Shown: positions 35,856 through 43,949 of the stretch, piece by piece
Numbering within the stretch: position 1 is the first letter of the stretch
Layout of the letters: every line of letters begins with the position of its first letter
Source of the DNA: Fodinibius salicampi
Lineage (GTDB): Bacteria > Bacteroidota > Rhodothermia > Balneolales > Balneolaceae
NCBI RefSeq assembly: GCF_039545095.1
Contig: NZ_BAABRS010000001.1
Span: forward strand, 1,736,001 to 1,800,000
Length of the DNA: 64,000 bases
Direction of reading: 5' to 3'
Notes under the pieces: model-generated
What the model saw: only the letters and a program-made list of their open reading frames with translations
Told to the model about the DNA's origin: nothing
Databases searched by the model: none
Position numbers and translations under genes: made by a program

Positions 35856-37049
35856 GTGGATCAAAAATCTGCTTTTTATCAACACGTAGCTCAAACCAGC
35901 GACGCCCCGATGGGATTGGAAGTAGAACGCGCTGAAGGATGTTATATTACTACGACCGATGGACGTCAATATGTCGATTTTATCTCCGGCATAGCGGTAA
36001 GCAGCCTGGGGCACCGCCATCCCGCAGTCGTCCAGGCAGTAAAGCAACAGGTTGATCGTCACCTGCACGTGATGGTCTATGGGGAATATATCCAGAAACC
36101 GCAGTCTGACTATGCCCATCTGCTGACCTCCCAGCTGCCCGATAGTCTGGATCGCGTCTATTTTGTCAACAGCGGTACCGAAGCCAATGAAGGTGCCCTC
36201 AAACTCGCTAAAAAGTATACCGGCCGCCACAAGCTAATCGGCTTCCATCACGGATATCACGGAGATACACACGGATCGCTAAGCGTTACCGGACGTGACG
36301 TTTACCGGGATCCCTACCTACCCTTGCTACCCAACGTTCATTTTTTAGAATTCAACTCCCACACCAACCTGGATACCATTGATGAAGACACTGCTGCAGT
36401 CATTATGGAACCCATTCAGGGTGAAGGCGGTATTATCCCCGCTGATAAAAAGTGGCTAAAATCCGTACGACGGCGATGTAATGAAACGGGTACGCTGCTT
36501 ATTTTTGATGAAATCCAAACGGGTTTCTACCGCACGGGATCTCTTTTTTCATTTCAACAGTACGAGGTCGTTCCCGATATCCTTTGCCTGGCAAAAGCGA
36601 TGGCCGGGGGTATGCCTATGGGAGCTTTTGTATCCTCTTCGGATATTTTCAAATCCTTTATGTACAACCCTCCGCTGAATCACGTAACCACCTTCGGCGG
36701 ACATCCGGTTTCTTCAGCCGCCGCCCATGCTACCCTTCGGGAACTGTTAGACGGCAACTACGGGGATAAGGCTCGTCAGATAGAACGAATAACCCGGGAA
36801 ACACTCACGGCCAATGCTATTACTGAAGTCCGGGGACAGGGAGCTATGCTGGGTATGGAACTACAGGATCGGGATTTGACCAAAAAAGTGGTGGAAACGT
36901 GCTTTGAAAAAGGCATCATCTTAGGGTGGACCCTCCATTCTGATACGCTGGTACGGTTGGCCCCTCCACTCATTATTGAACACGAGCTTCTGCTATCTTG
37001 CCTGCAAACCATCAATAATACCGTTGACCATTTCAGCAGTCAGATATAG
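35856..37049 (+). CDS. class III aminotransferase (acetylornithine/ornithine-type)
   Basis: 397-residue PLP enzyme starting at a GTG (35856). Motifs: Asn-Ser-Gly-Thr-Glu-Ala-Asn-Glu-Gly-Ala (phosphate-binding), Phe-Asp-Glu-Ile-Gln-Thr-Gly (Asp that contacts the pyridine N), Leu-Ala-Lys-Ala-Met (PLP Lys) and Thr-Thr-Phe-Gly-Gly-His-Pro. Acetylornithine, ornithine, 4-aminobutyrate or putrescine could be the amino donor; sequence alone does not decide. A succinate-semialdehyde dehydrogenase 4.4 kb away would fit GABA degradation but is not in the same operon. It is divergent from the DUF1080 gene across about 87 bp. Confidence 0.88.
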   Translation: MDQKSAFYQHVAQTSDAPMGLEVERAEGCYITTTDGRQYVDFISGIAVSSLGHRHPAVVQAVKQQVDRHLHVMVYGEYIQKPQSDYAHLLTSQLPDSLDRVYFVNSGTEANEGALKLAKKYTGRHKLIGFHHGYHGDTHGSLSVTGRDVYRDPYLPLLPNVHFLEFNSHTNLDTIDEDTAAVIMEPIQGEGGIIPADKKWLKSVRRRCNETGTLLIFDEIQTGFYRTGSLFSFQQYEVVPDILCLAKAMAGGMPMGAFVSSSDIFKSFMYNPPLNHVTTFGGHPVSSAAAHATLRELLDGNYGDKARQIERITRETLTANAITEVRGQGAMLGMELQDRDLTKKVVETCFEKGIILGWTLHSDTLVRLAPPLIIEHELLLSCLQTINNTVDHFSSQI

Positions 37050-37116
37050 CTGGGTAGAGAACATTTTTCCGTAAAGTTGGTATACAACAATAAAAAGGAA
37101 CCCAACTGATATACCG

Positions 37117-37920
37117 ATGATTAAACGACTACTATTACTTTCGACCATTAGCTGCCTCCTGTTGATCTCCTGCTCTGATGATCCTTCTTCTTTTACCGAT
37201 GAACCCCCGGAACTTCCGCCGGCGGCTTCAATAGATATCGACATGTCTACCCTTACAGAAAGCCCACAGTCTAAGAGCAGCATAACAACCGATGATACCG
37301 ATTATTTTGTACAGGCGGTATTTCGGGCTGGTTTTATGAAAAAAATTATAGAAGCACATCTTCTCATTCCCAAAAACCTGCTGGAAGCAGCTGAAGATAC
37401 CGTTGCCCAGCTTAATGAAGAGCAGCAGTGGGAATGGAGTTATCAATATTCTTCAAATACCAATGGTTTTGATGTACGCCTTATAGCGGAACGCATTTCC
37501 TCTTCCGCTGTTAACTGGTCCTTCCTTGTAACCGCAGACCACTTGAACCTTGAAGAACACCTGGTGTTTGGCGGTACAACCCAGAATATGGGAGCACAGG
37601 GCGTATGGACCTATTATGGGTTGAAGGATTCCGAAGATGATCAGAAACTCTCCGAAATCGACTGGGATATTCAGGGTGATAGTACCCAGATAAGATTAGA
37701 AGTCCTTTCTGACCTGTCGGTAGCATCTGGCAGTTACATCGATTATGACTTTGACGGTGTATTCAAGACAATAGAATTTTACAATGCAGAAGCTGATGAA
37801 ACCACCATCATACAGTGGAATGTAGATACCAAGGCCGGATATATTATTGCTCCGGATGTCAACAACGGGGAAAAAGCCTGCTGGGATGAAGATCAGGAAA
37901 ATGTCCCCTGCAGTGAATAA
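37117..37920 (+). CDS. lipoprotein with C-terminal CWDE-VPC signature (paralogue A)
   Basis: 267 residues. Signal ends Leu-Leu-Ile-Ser-Cys (Cys19). After a Pro-rich, Ser-rich linker comes a beta-rich domain holding Trp-Glu-Trp-Ser-Tyr-x-Tyr and, near the end, Trp-Asn-Val-Asp-Thr-Lys-Ala-Gly-Tyr-Ile. Apart from the lipid Cys, the only mature cysteines are Cys255 and Cys265 in Cys-Trp-Asp-Glu-x4-Asn-Val-Pro-Cys, ten residues apart at the C-terminus, probably disulfide-bonded. The gene at 42941-43756 has the same features at the same spacing. I do not recognise a named family. It lies 67 bp after the aminotransferase on the same strand. Confidence 0.78.
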   Translation: MIKRLLLLSTISCLLLISCSDDPSSFTDEPPELPPAASIDIDMSTLTESPQSKSSITTDDTDYFVQAVFRAGFMKKIIEAHLLIPKNLLEAAEDTVAQLNEEQQWEWSYQYSSNTNGFDVRLIAERISSSAVNWSFLVTADHLNLEEHLVFGGTTQNMGAQGVWTYYGLKDSEDDQKLSEIDWDIQGDSTQIRLEVLSDLSVASGSYIDYDFDGVFKTIEFYNAEADETTIIQWNVDTKAGYIIAPDVNNGEKACWDEDQENVPCSE

Positions 37921-38016
37921 TCGTAGTATTCCCGAAACAAAATAATACAATCATATCTACTTGTATCCGCCTACTCACCGGAGCAGCCCCTGAGTTACCT
38001 TAATAAGACAGTAAGA

Positions 38017-38046
38017 GTCATTATAATGACCTTCATAAAGTCATTA
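38017..38046. repeat. GTCATTA palindrome plus repeat
   Basis: Perfect 14-bp palindrome GTCATTATAATGAC (38017-38030) with another GTCATTA copy at 38040-38046. It lies in the 290-bp gap between convergent genes, which otherwise holds no gene that I can see. The role is unknown; the shape suggests an operator or small hairpin. Confidence 0.4.
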
Positions 38047-38213
38047 CAATAACATTTTTATGTAGCAGTCAGATGTCAGGGGTAGGAGAAATAAATGCAT
38101 AAGGTCTAGTTATTAAGGCAACGCTGGAACCATTTCATTTTATCCAATCACATTTCTGGTTATAGGATATTATTTAAAGGAGTCTGTTTTCTGCTTTTAT
38201 TTTTTACGGTGTC

Positions 38214-39650
38214 TCAGACTTCTTTATTTTTCCATCTGCCCCTGGAGAAAACCCACATCCCGAGTACTCCGAATATGGATTCGGCAACTACGATGGACCA
38301 AAACACACCGTCTTCCTGCATATCAAGACTCATTGCCAAGAACCATCCCAATGGAATTTCGATCATCCAGAAACAAATGAAGTTAAGCCATGTAGGAGTT
38401 ACCGTATCACCGGCCCCATTAAATGCCTGAGCCATAACCATACCCATCCCATAAAAAAGGTATCCAACAGCAATAATTTTCAGACACCGCGCTCCAATAT
38501 CAATCACATGAATATCCGGGGTAAATAACCGGATCAGGTTTTCGGAAAACAGGAAAAAGGAGATTCCGATCAAGACCAAAAAGGCTGTATTTACAAATCC
38601 ACAGATCCAAGCCGATCGTTCTGCCCGTGCCGGTTTTCCCGCACCAAGATTCTGTCCCACCAGCGTAGCGGCTGCATTACTCATCCCCCAGGAAGGCAAT
38701 AAAGAGAACATCACAATACGTATGGCGATCGTATAACCTGCCAAGGCCGTACTTCCGAACTCCGCTATAATTCGTACCATACCTATCCAGCTTGCCGTGG
38801 ATATTAAAAACTGGCCAATACCTCCTAAAGATACTTTTACCAGTCGATTCATTACGTCCAAATTTAGCTTCCAGTCGCGACGTCTAATCCTAATTCGACT
38901 ACTTCTTCCCGCCAACATCCAAAACTGGTAAACGACCGCAAGTCCTCGTGCGAATGTAGTTGCTATAGCCGCTCCGGTGATACCCATCGCAGGAATAGGT
39001 CCCCATCCAAAAATTAAAATCGGATCTAGAACAATATTGAGAAGGTTTGCGAACCAGAGCACCCGCATAGAAATGGCCGCATCACCCGCACCTCGAAATA
39101 CCGCATTTACAATAAAGAGAAGCATAATAACCATATTTCCTCCCAGCATAATCATTGTATAGGGATACATCTCGCCGATAATCGTTTCAGATGCTCCCAT
39201 CAGACCGAGCAGCTCATGCGAAAGAAAAAGGCCGGCCGCCGAGACCGGTAACGACACGGCTAAACCAATCAAGACTGACTGAACAGCCGCAACAGAGGCA
39301 CTCTTCTTATTTTGCTCTCCGATCCGTCTGGAGATGATGGCCGTGGTGCCCATACTCAATCCCATCGCAATGGCGTATAAAACCGTCATAAGCGATTCGG
39401 TAATACCGACTGTTGCAACCGCCTCGGGACCCAATTTTGAGACGAAAAATATATCTGCTACAGCAAATACTGATTCCATCATCATCTCTAATACCATAGG
39501 AATGGAAAGCAGTAATATGGCCCGCCCTGTGCTGCCAGAGGTAAAGTCATACTCCATTCCCTTTACAGAGCCTACAATATCCTTCCAAAGACTTTGCTGG
39601 TTAGGGGGGCTAAGATTTTCAGAAAATGATTCATCCAATTTATTGTTCAT
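38214..39650 (-). CDS. MATE-family efflux transporter
   Basis: 478 residues from the ATG at 39648-39650 (Met-Asn-Asn-Lys-Leu); the frame stays open 60 bp further up but would enter the divergent promoter. About 12 membrane helices in two halves, with MATE markers such as Ala-Asp-Ile-Phe-Phe-Val-Ser-Lys-Leu-Gly, Phe-Arg-Gly-Ala-Gly-Asp in the first half and Ala-Phe-Asn-Gly-Ala-Gly-Asp-Thr-Val-Thr-Pro in the second. Exports cationic compounds using Na+ or H+. It stands alone, with convergent and divergent neighbours. Confidence 0.92.
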   Translation of the reverse strand: MNNKLDESFSENLSPPNQQSLWKDIVGSVKGMEYDFTSGSTGRAILLLSIPMVLEMMMESVFAVADIFFVSKLGPEAVATVGITESLMTVLYAIAMGLSMGTTAIISRRIGEQNKKSASVAAVQSVLIGLAVSLPVSAAGLFLSHELLGLMGASETIIGEMYPYTMIMLGGNMVIMLLFIVNAVFRGAGDAAISMRVLWFANLLNIVLDPILIFGWGPIPAMGITGAAIATTFARGLAVVYQFWMLAGRSSRIRIRRRDWKLNLDVMNRLVKVSLGGIGQFLISTASWIGMVRIIAEFGSTALAGYTIAIRIVMFSLLPSWGMSNAAATLVGQNLGAGKPARAERSAWICGFVNTAFLVLIGISFFLFSENLIRLFTPDIHVIDIGARCLKIIAVGYLFYGMGMVMAQAFNGAGDTVTPTWLNFICFWMIEIPLGWFLAMSLDMQEDGVFWSIVVAESIFGVLGMWVFSRGRWKNKEV

Positions 39651-39696
39651 ACCATTACTCAAACTTTTAATAGGTAATAACAGCAGGAGAGAAAAG

Positions 39697-39783
39697 ATGT
39701 CTTGGAACAAGCACAGGGCGGCCTTAAAAGAAAGGCTAAAATCTATAAATATTGACTCCTTTATAGTTTCGGATCAATACTGA
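39697..39783 (+). pseudogene. possible remnant of a creatinase-fold (Xaa-Pro) peptidase
   Basis: 28 codons with an AGGAGAG ribosome site 5 bp before ATG, then TGA TAG. The peptide ends Leu-Lys-x5-Ile-Asp-Ser-Phe-Ile-Val-Ser-Asp-Gln-Tyr, resembling the N-terminal strand of aminopeptidase P/creatinase proteins just before the conserved Asn-(Ile/Val)-Arg-Tyr-Leu-Thr-Gly-Phe. The rest of the gene is absent, and I could not find the continuation in another frame. Could be chance or a short leader ORF. Confidence 0.3.
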
Positions 39784-40077
39784 TAGAAGATATGAGGCTG
39801 AGGGTGGTTTTCATGTTCTCAATAATTTATTCAGAAAATAATATGCGACTATTTTTATTTTGAGTCAATCTGTTTATAAGAAGGATTTCTTCTTTATAAA
39901 CAAATAATTTCGTGATGTATATATAATTAAAACTATCAAAGTAGATTAACAACTTGTTAAATATAGTTTTGAAGAAGAAGGGATATTAGGAAATTGAGGG
40001 AATTATTTTCATTTTCTGTTTATGCTGATTTTGCAAAATAACGCAAATCCCCGAATTCAGGACTAAAAAATAGTACC
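39784..40077. other. AT-rich gene-free gap with a 32-bp palindrome
   Basis: No gene seen. It contains the near-perfect palindrome TGTTTATAAGAAG / CTTCTTTATAAACA at 39871-39902 and a TAnnTTTG word (TAGTTTTG, 39964-39971). It separates the divergent MATE gene and the sugar dehydrogenase and is probably a control region. Confidence 0.45.
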
Positions 40078-40085
40078 TATTTTTG
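40078..40085 (+). promoter_or_regulatory. candidate -7 box of the sugar dehydrogenase gene
   Basis: TATTTTTG matches the Bacteroidota-type TAnnTTTG -7 consensus exactly and lies 30 bp before the ATG at 40116. No good TTG was found at the -33 position, so the call is tentative. Confidence 0.35.
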
Positions 40086-40115
40086 CTAATTATCATTTAG
40101 TCATAACATTGACCT

Positions 40116-41294
40116 ATGAAATCCTCCGTAGATATGTATTCGATATTTCTTGCCCTGCTTTTATTCACAACTGGTTGTATGGATAATTCCCCCAATGATG
40201 AAGAACCCCCGGCTGATACTTCCTATACCATCGAAGCAGCTTTTCCGGAACTGGAATTTACCCGTCCGGTAGACCTTCAGCATCCCGGAGATGGCAGCGA
40301 TCGGCTTTTTGTAGTTGAGCAGCGGGGTATCATATCCGTTTTTCCTAATGACCCTTCTATCCAAAATGCAACAACCTTTTTGGATATTGAAGACCAGGTA
40401 GACGATTCCGGAAATGAGGAAGGATTGCTCGGTTTGGCCTTCCACCCCAATTACGAGAATAACGGTTATTTCTATGTCAATTATACCACGCCGGATTCTA
40501 CGACCCATATTTCACGGTTCCAGGTATCTTCCGGCGATGCAAACCAGGCGGAAGTATCGAGCGAAGAGGTGCTGCTCTCTTTCGATCAGCCGTTTGGTAA
40601 TCATAATGGCGGACAGGTTTCTTTCGGACCTGATGGCTACCTGTACATTGCGGTTGGAGATGGTGGCTCTGGGGGAGATCCAGAGGGGAATGGCCAAGAC
40701 CGGACGACGCTGCTTGGTACCATCCTTCGCATAGATGTAGACAGCCAGGAAAACGGCCAAAACTATGGCATCCCTGATGATAATCCTTTCGCTGGTAACG
40801 AAGAGGGATACCGGGAAGAGATCTATGCCTATGGTCTGCGTAATGTATGGCGATTTAGTTTTGATCCGGCGACCGATCAGTTGTGGGCGGGCGATGTAGG
40901 ACAGGTTAGTTATGAAGAGATTGATATTGTAGAGAACGGTGGTAATTACGGCTGGAATATCATGGAAGGCATGCACTGTTTTAGTCCCGAAACTGGTTGC
41001 GATCAATCGGGTTTAGAACTTCCCATCTGGGAATATGGTCGGAATCAGGGTGTATCGGTAACCGGCGGCTTTGTTTACCGCGGACCTTCTCTGCCTGGCC
41101 TGGAGGGGACATATATTTATGCAGATTATGCCTCTGGCCTTATCTGGTCGCTCGATTTTTCTGACATGGAAAATCCTGAGAATACTGAACTTATTGATAC
41201 AGATGTTAATATCTCTTCTTTTGGTGTAGATGCCGATAATGAACTGTACATCTGCGCTTTTGATGGCAAAATCTATCGGATTGCAGCGGAATAG
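40116..41294 (+). CDS. PQQ-dependent-type sugar dehydrogenase lipoprotein
   Basis: 392 residues, lipoprotein signal ending Phe-Thr-Thr-Gly-Cys. A six-bladed propeller of the soluble glucose/sorbosone dehydrogenase family, with hallmark segments Gly-Leu-Leu-Gly-Leu-Ala-Phe-His-Pro, Asn-His-Asn-Gly-Gly-Gln-Val-Ser-Phe-Gly-Pro-Asp-Gly, Val-Gly-Asp-Gly-Gly, Gly-Leu-Arg-Asn-Val-Trp-Arg-Phe and Gly-Asp-Val-Gly-Gln. Such proteins may bind PQQ and Ca2+ and oxidise aldoses, but many homologues have unknown substrates. It is a single-gene unit with a candidate promoter upstream and a hairpin downstream. An internal ATG at codon 7 is an alternative start. Confidence 0.9.
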   Translation: MKSSVDMYSIFLALLLFTTGCMDNSPNDEEPPADTSYTIEAAFPELEFTRPVDLQHPGDGSDRLFVVEQRGIISVFPNDPSIQNATTFLDIEDQVDDSGNEEGLLGLAFHPNYENNGYFYVNYTTPDSTTHISRFQVSSGDANQAEVSSEEVLLSFDQPFGNHNGGQVSFGPDGYLYIAVGDGGSGGDPEGNGQDRTTLLGTILRIDVDSQENGQNYGIPDDNPFAGNEEGYREEIYAYGLRNVWRFSFDPATDQLWAGDVGQVSYEEIDIVENGGNYGWNIMEGMHCFSPETGCDQSGLELPIWEYGRNQGVSVTGGFVYRGPSLPGLEGTYIYADYASGLIWSLDFSDMENPENTELIDTDVNISSFGVDADNELYICAFDGKIYRIAAE

Positions 41295-41325
41295 GAAGAA
41301 TGCTTGAGAGATATCAAGTTATCTA

Positions 41326-41351
41326 TAGCGCGAAACATAATTCCCGCGCTA
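41326..41351. terminator. GC-rich hairpin after the sugar dehydrogenase
   Basis: TAGCGCG / CGCGCTA, a 7-bp stem with a 12-nt loop, 31 bp past the stop codon. It lacks a following T run; a second, weaker AAAAGGA / TCCTTTT stem with a T tail follows at 41379-41403. Together they may end the transcript. Confidence 0.5.
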
Positions 41352-41446
41352 GTTAATATTACTCTCATCAAACTTATCAAAAGGAATGTGGCTCTCCTTT
41401 TTTAGGTTATGATACCTCAAGTAAATTCGGAGAAAAGAGATATATT

Positions 41447-42808
41447 ATGAAATCTATAAATCCTGCCACAGGCGAGATTATTGCCTCATATGCTAATATG
41501 AATAGTCCGGAAATTGCAACTATTGCACAACAAGCCAATGAGGCGCAACAAAAGTGGCGCAAGCGTAGTTTTGATGAACGTGCTACCCTTTTGCGAAAAG
41601 TAGCCGACCTTTTGGAATCCAATAAAGAAGAGTATGCCGAGCTCATGGCGTATGAAATGGGTAAGCCCCTGTCCCAAGGGATATCCGAAAGTGAAAAGTG
41701 TGCCTGGGTGTGTAACTATTACGCCAATCATGCTGCAACATTTCTCGAAAATGAACTCATTGAATCCGATGCCGATAAAAGCTATATCACATACAATCCA
41801 TTGGGTACAGTTTTAGCTATTATGCCCTGGAACTTCCCGTTTTGGCAGCTGTTTCGCTTCGCTGCTCCGGCACTGATGGCGGGGAATGCGGCTATTTTAA
41901 AACACGCTTCGAATGTTAGCGGCTGCGCCCTTGCCATTGAAGAACTTCTGCATGATGCGGGCATTCCGGAATCGCTTTTCCGGACGATTCTTGCGGATCG
42001 GGACCAGGTAAAGTCGCTCATCCAAACTGAACACATTTCGGCCGTTACGCTTACGGGAAGTACAAGAGCCGGTATGTCGGTAGCATCCACTGCCGGAAAC
42101 AAAATCAAAAAAACGGTATTGGAGCTGGGCGGCAGTGATCCCTACCTGGTTTTGGCCGATGCCGATATCGAAAAAACTGCTGAAACCTGTGTTACTTCCC
42201 GGCTAATCAACAGTGGACAGAGTTGCATTGCCGCCAAACGGTTTATTGTCGTTGAGGATAACTATGATCCTTTTTTAGAGAAGATCACCGAACTGATGAA
42301 AGAGAAGCGCATCGGCGATCCATTTGAAGAAGGTACGGATGTCGGTCCCATGGCCCGCGAAGACCTCAGGGATGAACTCCATGATCAGGTTAAGAAAAGC
42401 ATAGAAGCCGGGGCAAAGTGTGTTTTAGGGGGAGAAATACCCGCTCGCAAGGGTTCCTATTATCCACCAACAATACTGACAGAAGTAACAGAGGACATGC
42501 CGGCCTACGAGGAAGAGCTTTTTGGTCCGGTAGCTTCCGTCATCAAGGTAAAAGATGAGGAAGAAGCCATCCGGATAGCCAACGATTCCGACTTTGGACT
42601 TGGAGCCGCCGTTTTTTCCCGGGATGCAGATCGAGCTGAACGAATAGCTGCAGAAGAACTCGAGGCGGGTTGCTGTTTCGTCAATGCATTCGTAAAGTCT
42701 GATCCCCGCCTGCCCTTTGGGGGTATCAAACAATCCGGATATGGCAGAGAGCTTTCGCACCTGGGCATCAAAGAGTTCGTAAATATCAAAACGGTTTACC
42801 GGGCATGA
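41447..42808 (+). CDS. NAD(P)-dependent succinate-semialdehyde dehydrogenase-like enzyme
   Basis: 453-residue aldehyde dehydrogenase. Markers: Ile-Met-Pro-Trp-Asn-Phe-Pro-Phe-Trp-Gln, Thr-Gly-Ser-Thr-Arg-Ala-Gly (cofactor), Leu-Glu-Leu-Gly-Gly-Ser-Asp-Pro (catalytic Glu) and Asn-Ser-Gly-Gln-Ser-Cys-Ile-Ala-Ala-Lys-Arg (catalytic Cys), ending Glu-Phe-Val-Asn-Ile-Lys-Thr. This group of about 455 residues is usually called GabD/Sad-like and oxidises succinic semialdehyde to succinate. A monocistronic layout is likely. The class III aminotransferase upstream could supply the aldehyde if it acts on GABA. Confidence 0.9.
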   Translation: MKSINPATGEIIASYANMNSPEIATIAQQANEAQQKWRKRSFDERATLLRKVADLLESNKEEYAELMAYEMGKPLSQGISESEKCAWVCNYYANHAATFLENELIESDADKSYITYNPLGTVLAIMPWNFPFWQLFRFAAPALMAGNAAILKHASNVSGCALAIEELLHDAGIPESLFRTILADRDQVKSLIQTEHISAVTLTGSTRAGMSVASTAGNKIKKTVLELGGSDPYLVLADADIEKTAETCVTSRLINSGQSCIAAKRFIVVEDNYDPFLEKITELMKEKRIGDPFEEGTDVGPMAREDLRDELHDQVKKSIEAGAKCVLGGEIPARKGSYYPPTILTEVTEDMPAYEEELFGPVASVIKVKDEEEAIRIANDSDFGLGAAVFSRDADRAERIAAEELEAGCCFVNAFVKSDPRLPFGGIKQSGYGRELSHLGIKEFVNIKTVYRA

Positions 42809-42940
42809 AAATAATTTGTAAGGATCTCCTCTTAAAAGGTACTTACTATTAGTTAAATATTTTTTGAGCTGATTTATCAGGCGAGTACGTATTACCTAAT
42901 AGAACAACCTTTTAAATAAATCCTAAATTGAGGAGATGTT

Positions 42941-43756
42941 ATGAAAAAAATAAGCTATGCATTATTAATTGCCGTCCTGTTTGTCGGATTAACGGGATGT
43001 GGAGACGACAGTACCGGTCCGGATGTGAATGAAGATCCACCACAAATGCCCAATATAGAAAAGGGTCAACCTGATGTTTCCTTTTTCCAGGAAAATAATC
43101 CTCAAAAAGCAGCCACAGATGAACTGAACGAGACAAATAACTATAATCAAGCCCAAATGACCGTCCTTTGGAATACTGTATTCTTTAGTTTTGGTCAGAG
43201 TTATGGGACACTTTTTTCTCAGGCGAATCAGGAAGAGGCTGACTTTAACAACGGAGTTTGGGAATGGTCTTATACCTATAACTTCGAAGGAATGAGCGCA
43301 AGTTACCGCACAACCGCTGAAGAACTCGGAAACTCTATTAAATGGGCAACATACTGGAGCTACGATGACGGCCAGGGTGATAGTATTGATAATTATAAAA
43401 TTTTTGAAGGAACGGTCGCCAATGATGAGTCAACGGGTGACTGGACTTTTAATGCTATGGATTCCGACCTTCAGCAGGAAGTCCCTTTCATTACCTCTAC
43501 CTGGAATTTCACCAGCGATACCGAAAAAGAAATCAATCTGACCATGTATGGCGATGCTATCGATGATGAAAGTGCTAATGAAACTGCCACCATTGATTTT
43601 GAACAAAATGGTACCGATTTCAGCATGGACTTAAACTTCGCTGATGGTGAGACCCATTTAGTCACCTGGAATACCGATACCAATGTTGGTTCTATCACTT
43701 CCAATGGAGAAACAGTATGCTGGGATGAAAATTTCCAGGATGTTCCTTGTGAGTAA
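42941..43756 (+). CDS. lipoprotein with C-terminal CWDE-VPC signature (paralogue B)
   Basis: 271 residues. Signal ends Gly-Leu-Thr-Gly-Cys (Cys20), followed by a short acidic linker. The domain has Trp-Glu-Trp-Ser-Tyr-Thr-Tyr, then Trp-Asn-Thr-Asp-Thr-Asn-Val-Gly-Ser-Ile and the terminal Cys260-Trp-Asp-Glu-x4-Asp-Val-Pro-Cys270. As in paralogue A (37117-37920), the two terminal cysteines are the only ones besides the lipid Cys and are ten residues apart. The ATG follows AGGAGATGTT, a good ribosome site. The gene is closed by a strong terminator and appears to be its own unit. Function unknown; structure of two beta-rich lipoproteins of the same fold is inferred. Confidence 0.78.
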   Translation: MKKISYALLIAVLFVGLTGCGDDSTGPDVNEDPPQMPNIEKGQPDVSFFQENNPQKAATDELNETNNYNQAQMTVLWNTVFFSFGQSYGTLFSQANQEEADFNNGVWEWSYTYNFEGMSASYRTTAEELGNSIKWATYWSYDDGQGDSIDNYKIFEGTVANDESTGDWTFNAMDSDLQQEVPFITSTWNFTSDTEKEINLTMYGDAIDDESANETATIDFEQNGTDFSMDLNFADGETHLVTWNTDTNVGSITSNGETVCWDENFQDVPCE

Positions 43757-43796
43757 TTTATAATTCATTGAGTTAGTTACAATTGAGAGAGGGTTG

Positions 43797-43825
43797 GCCC
43801 CGGATTTGTAGTCCGGGGCTTTTTT
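43797..43825 (+). terminator. rho-independent terminator after paralogue B lipoprotein
   Basis: GCCCCGGA (43797-43804), 7-nt loop, TCCGGGGC (43812-43819), then six T. A textbook intrinsic terminator 40 bp past the stop. Confidence 0.92.
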
Positions 43826-43949
43826 ATTGGACCTTTTTAAAGTCAATACAGCTCCTAACTAATTTTTGATTAAAAATACCAGTTTGGATGACACTATGCT
43901 GTCAGTATCCTTGTTATATTAATTAGGTAACCAAACAAGGATAAAAGCA

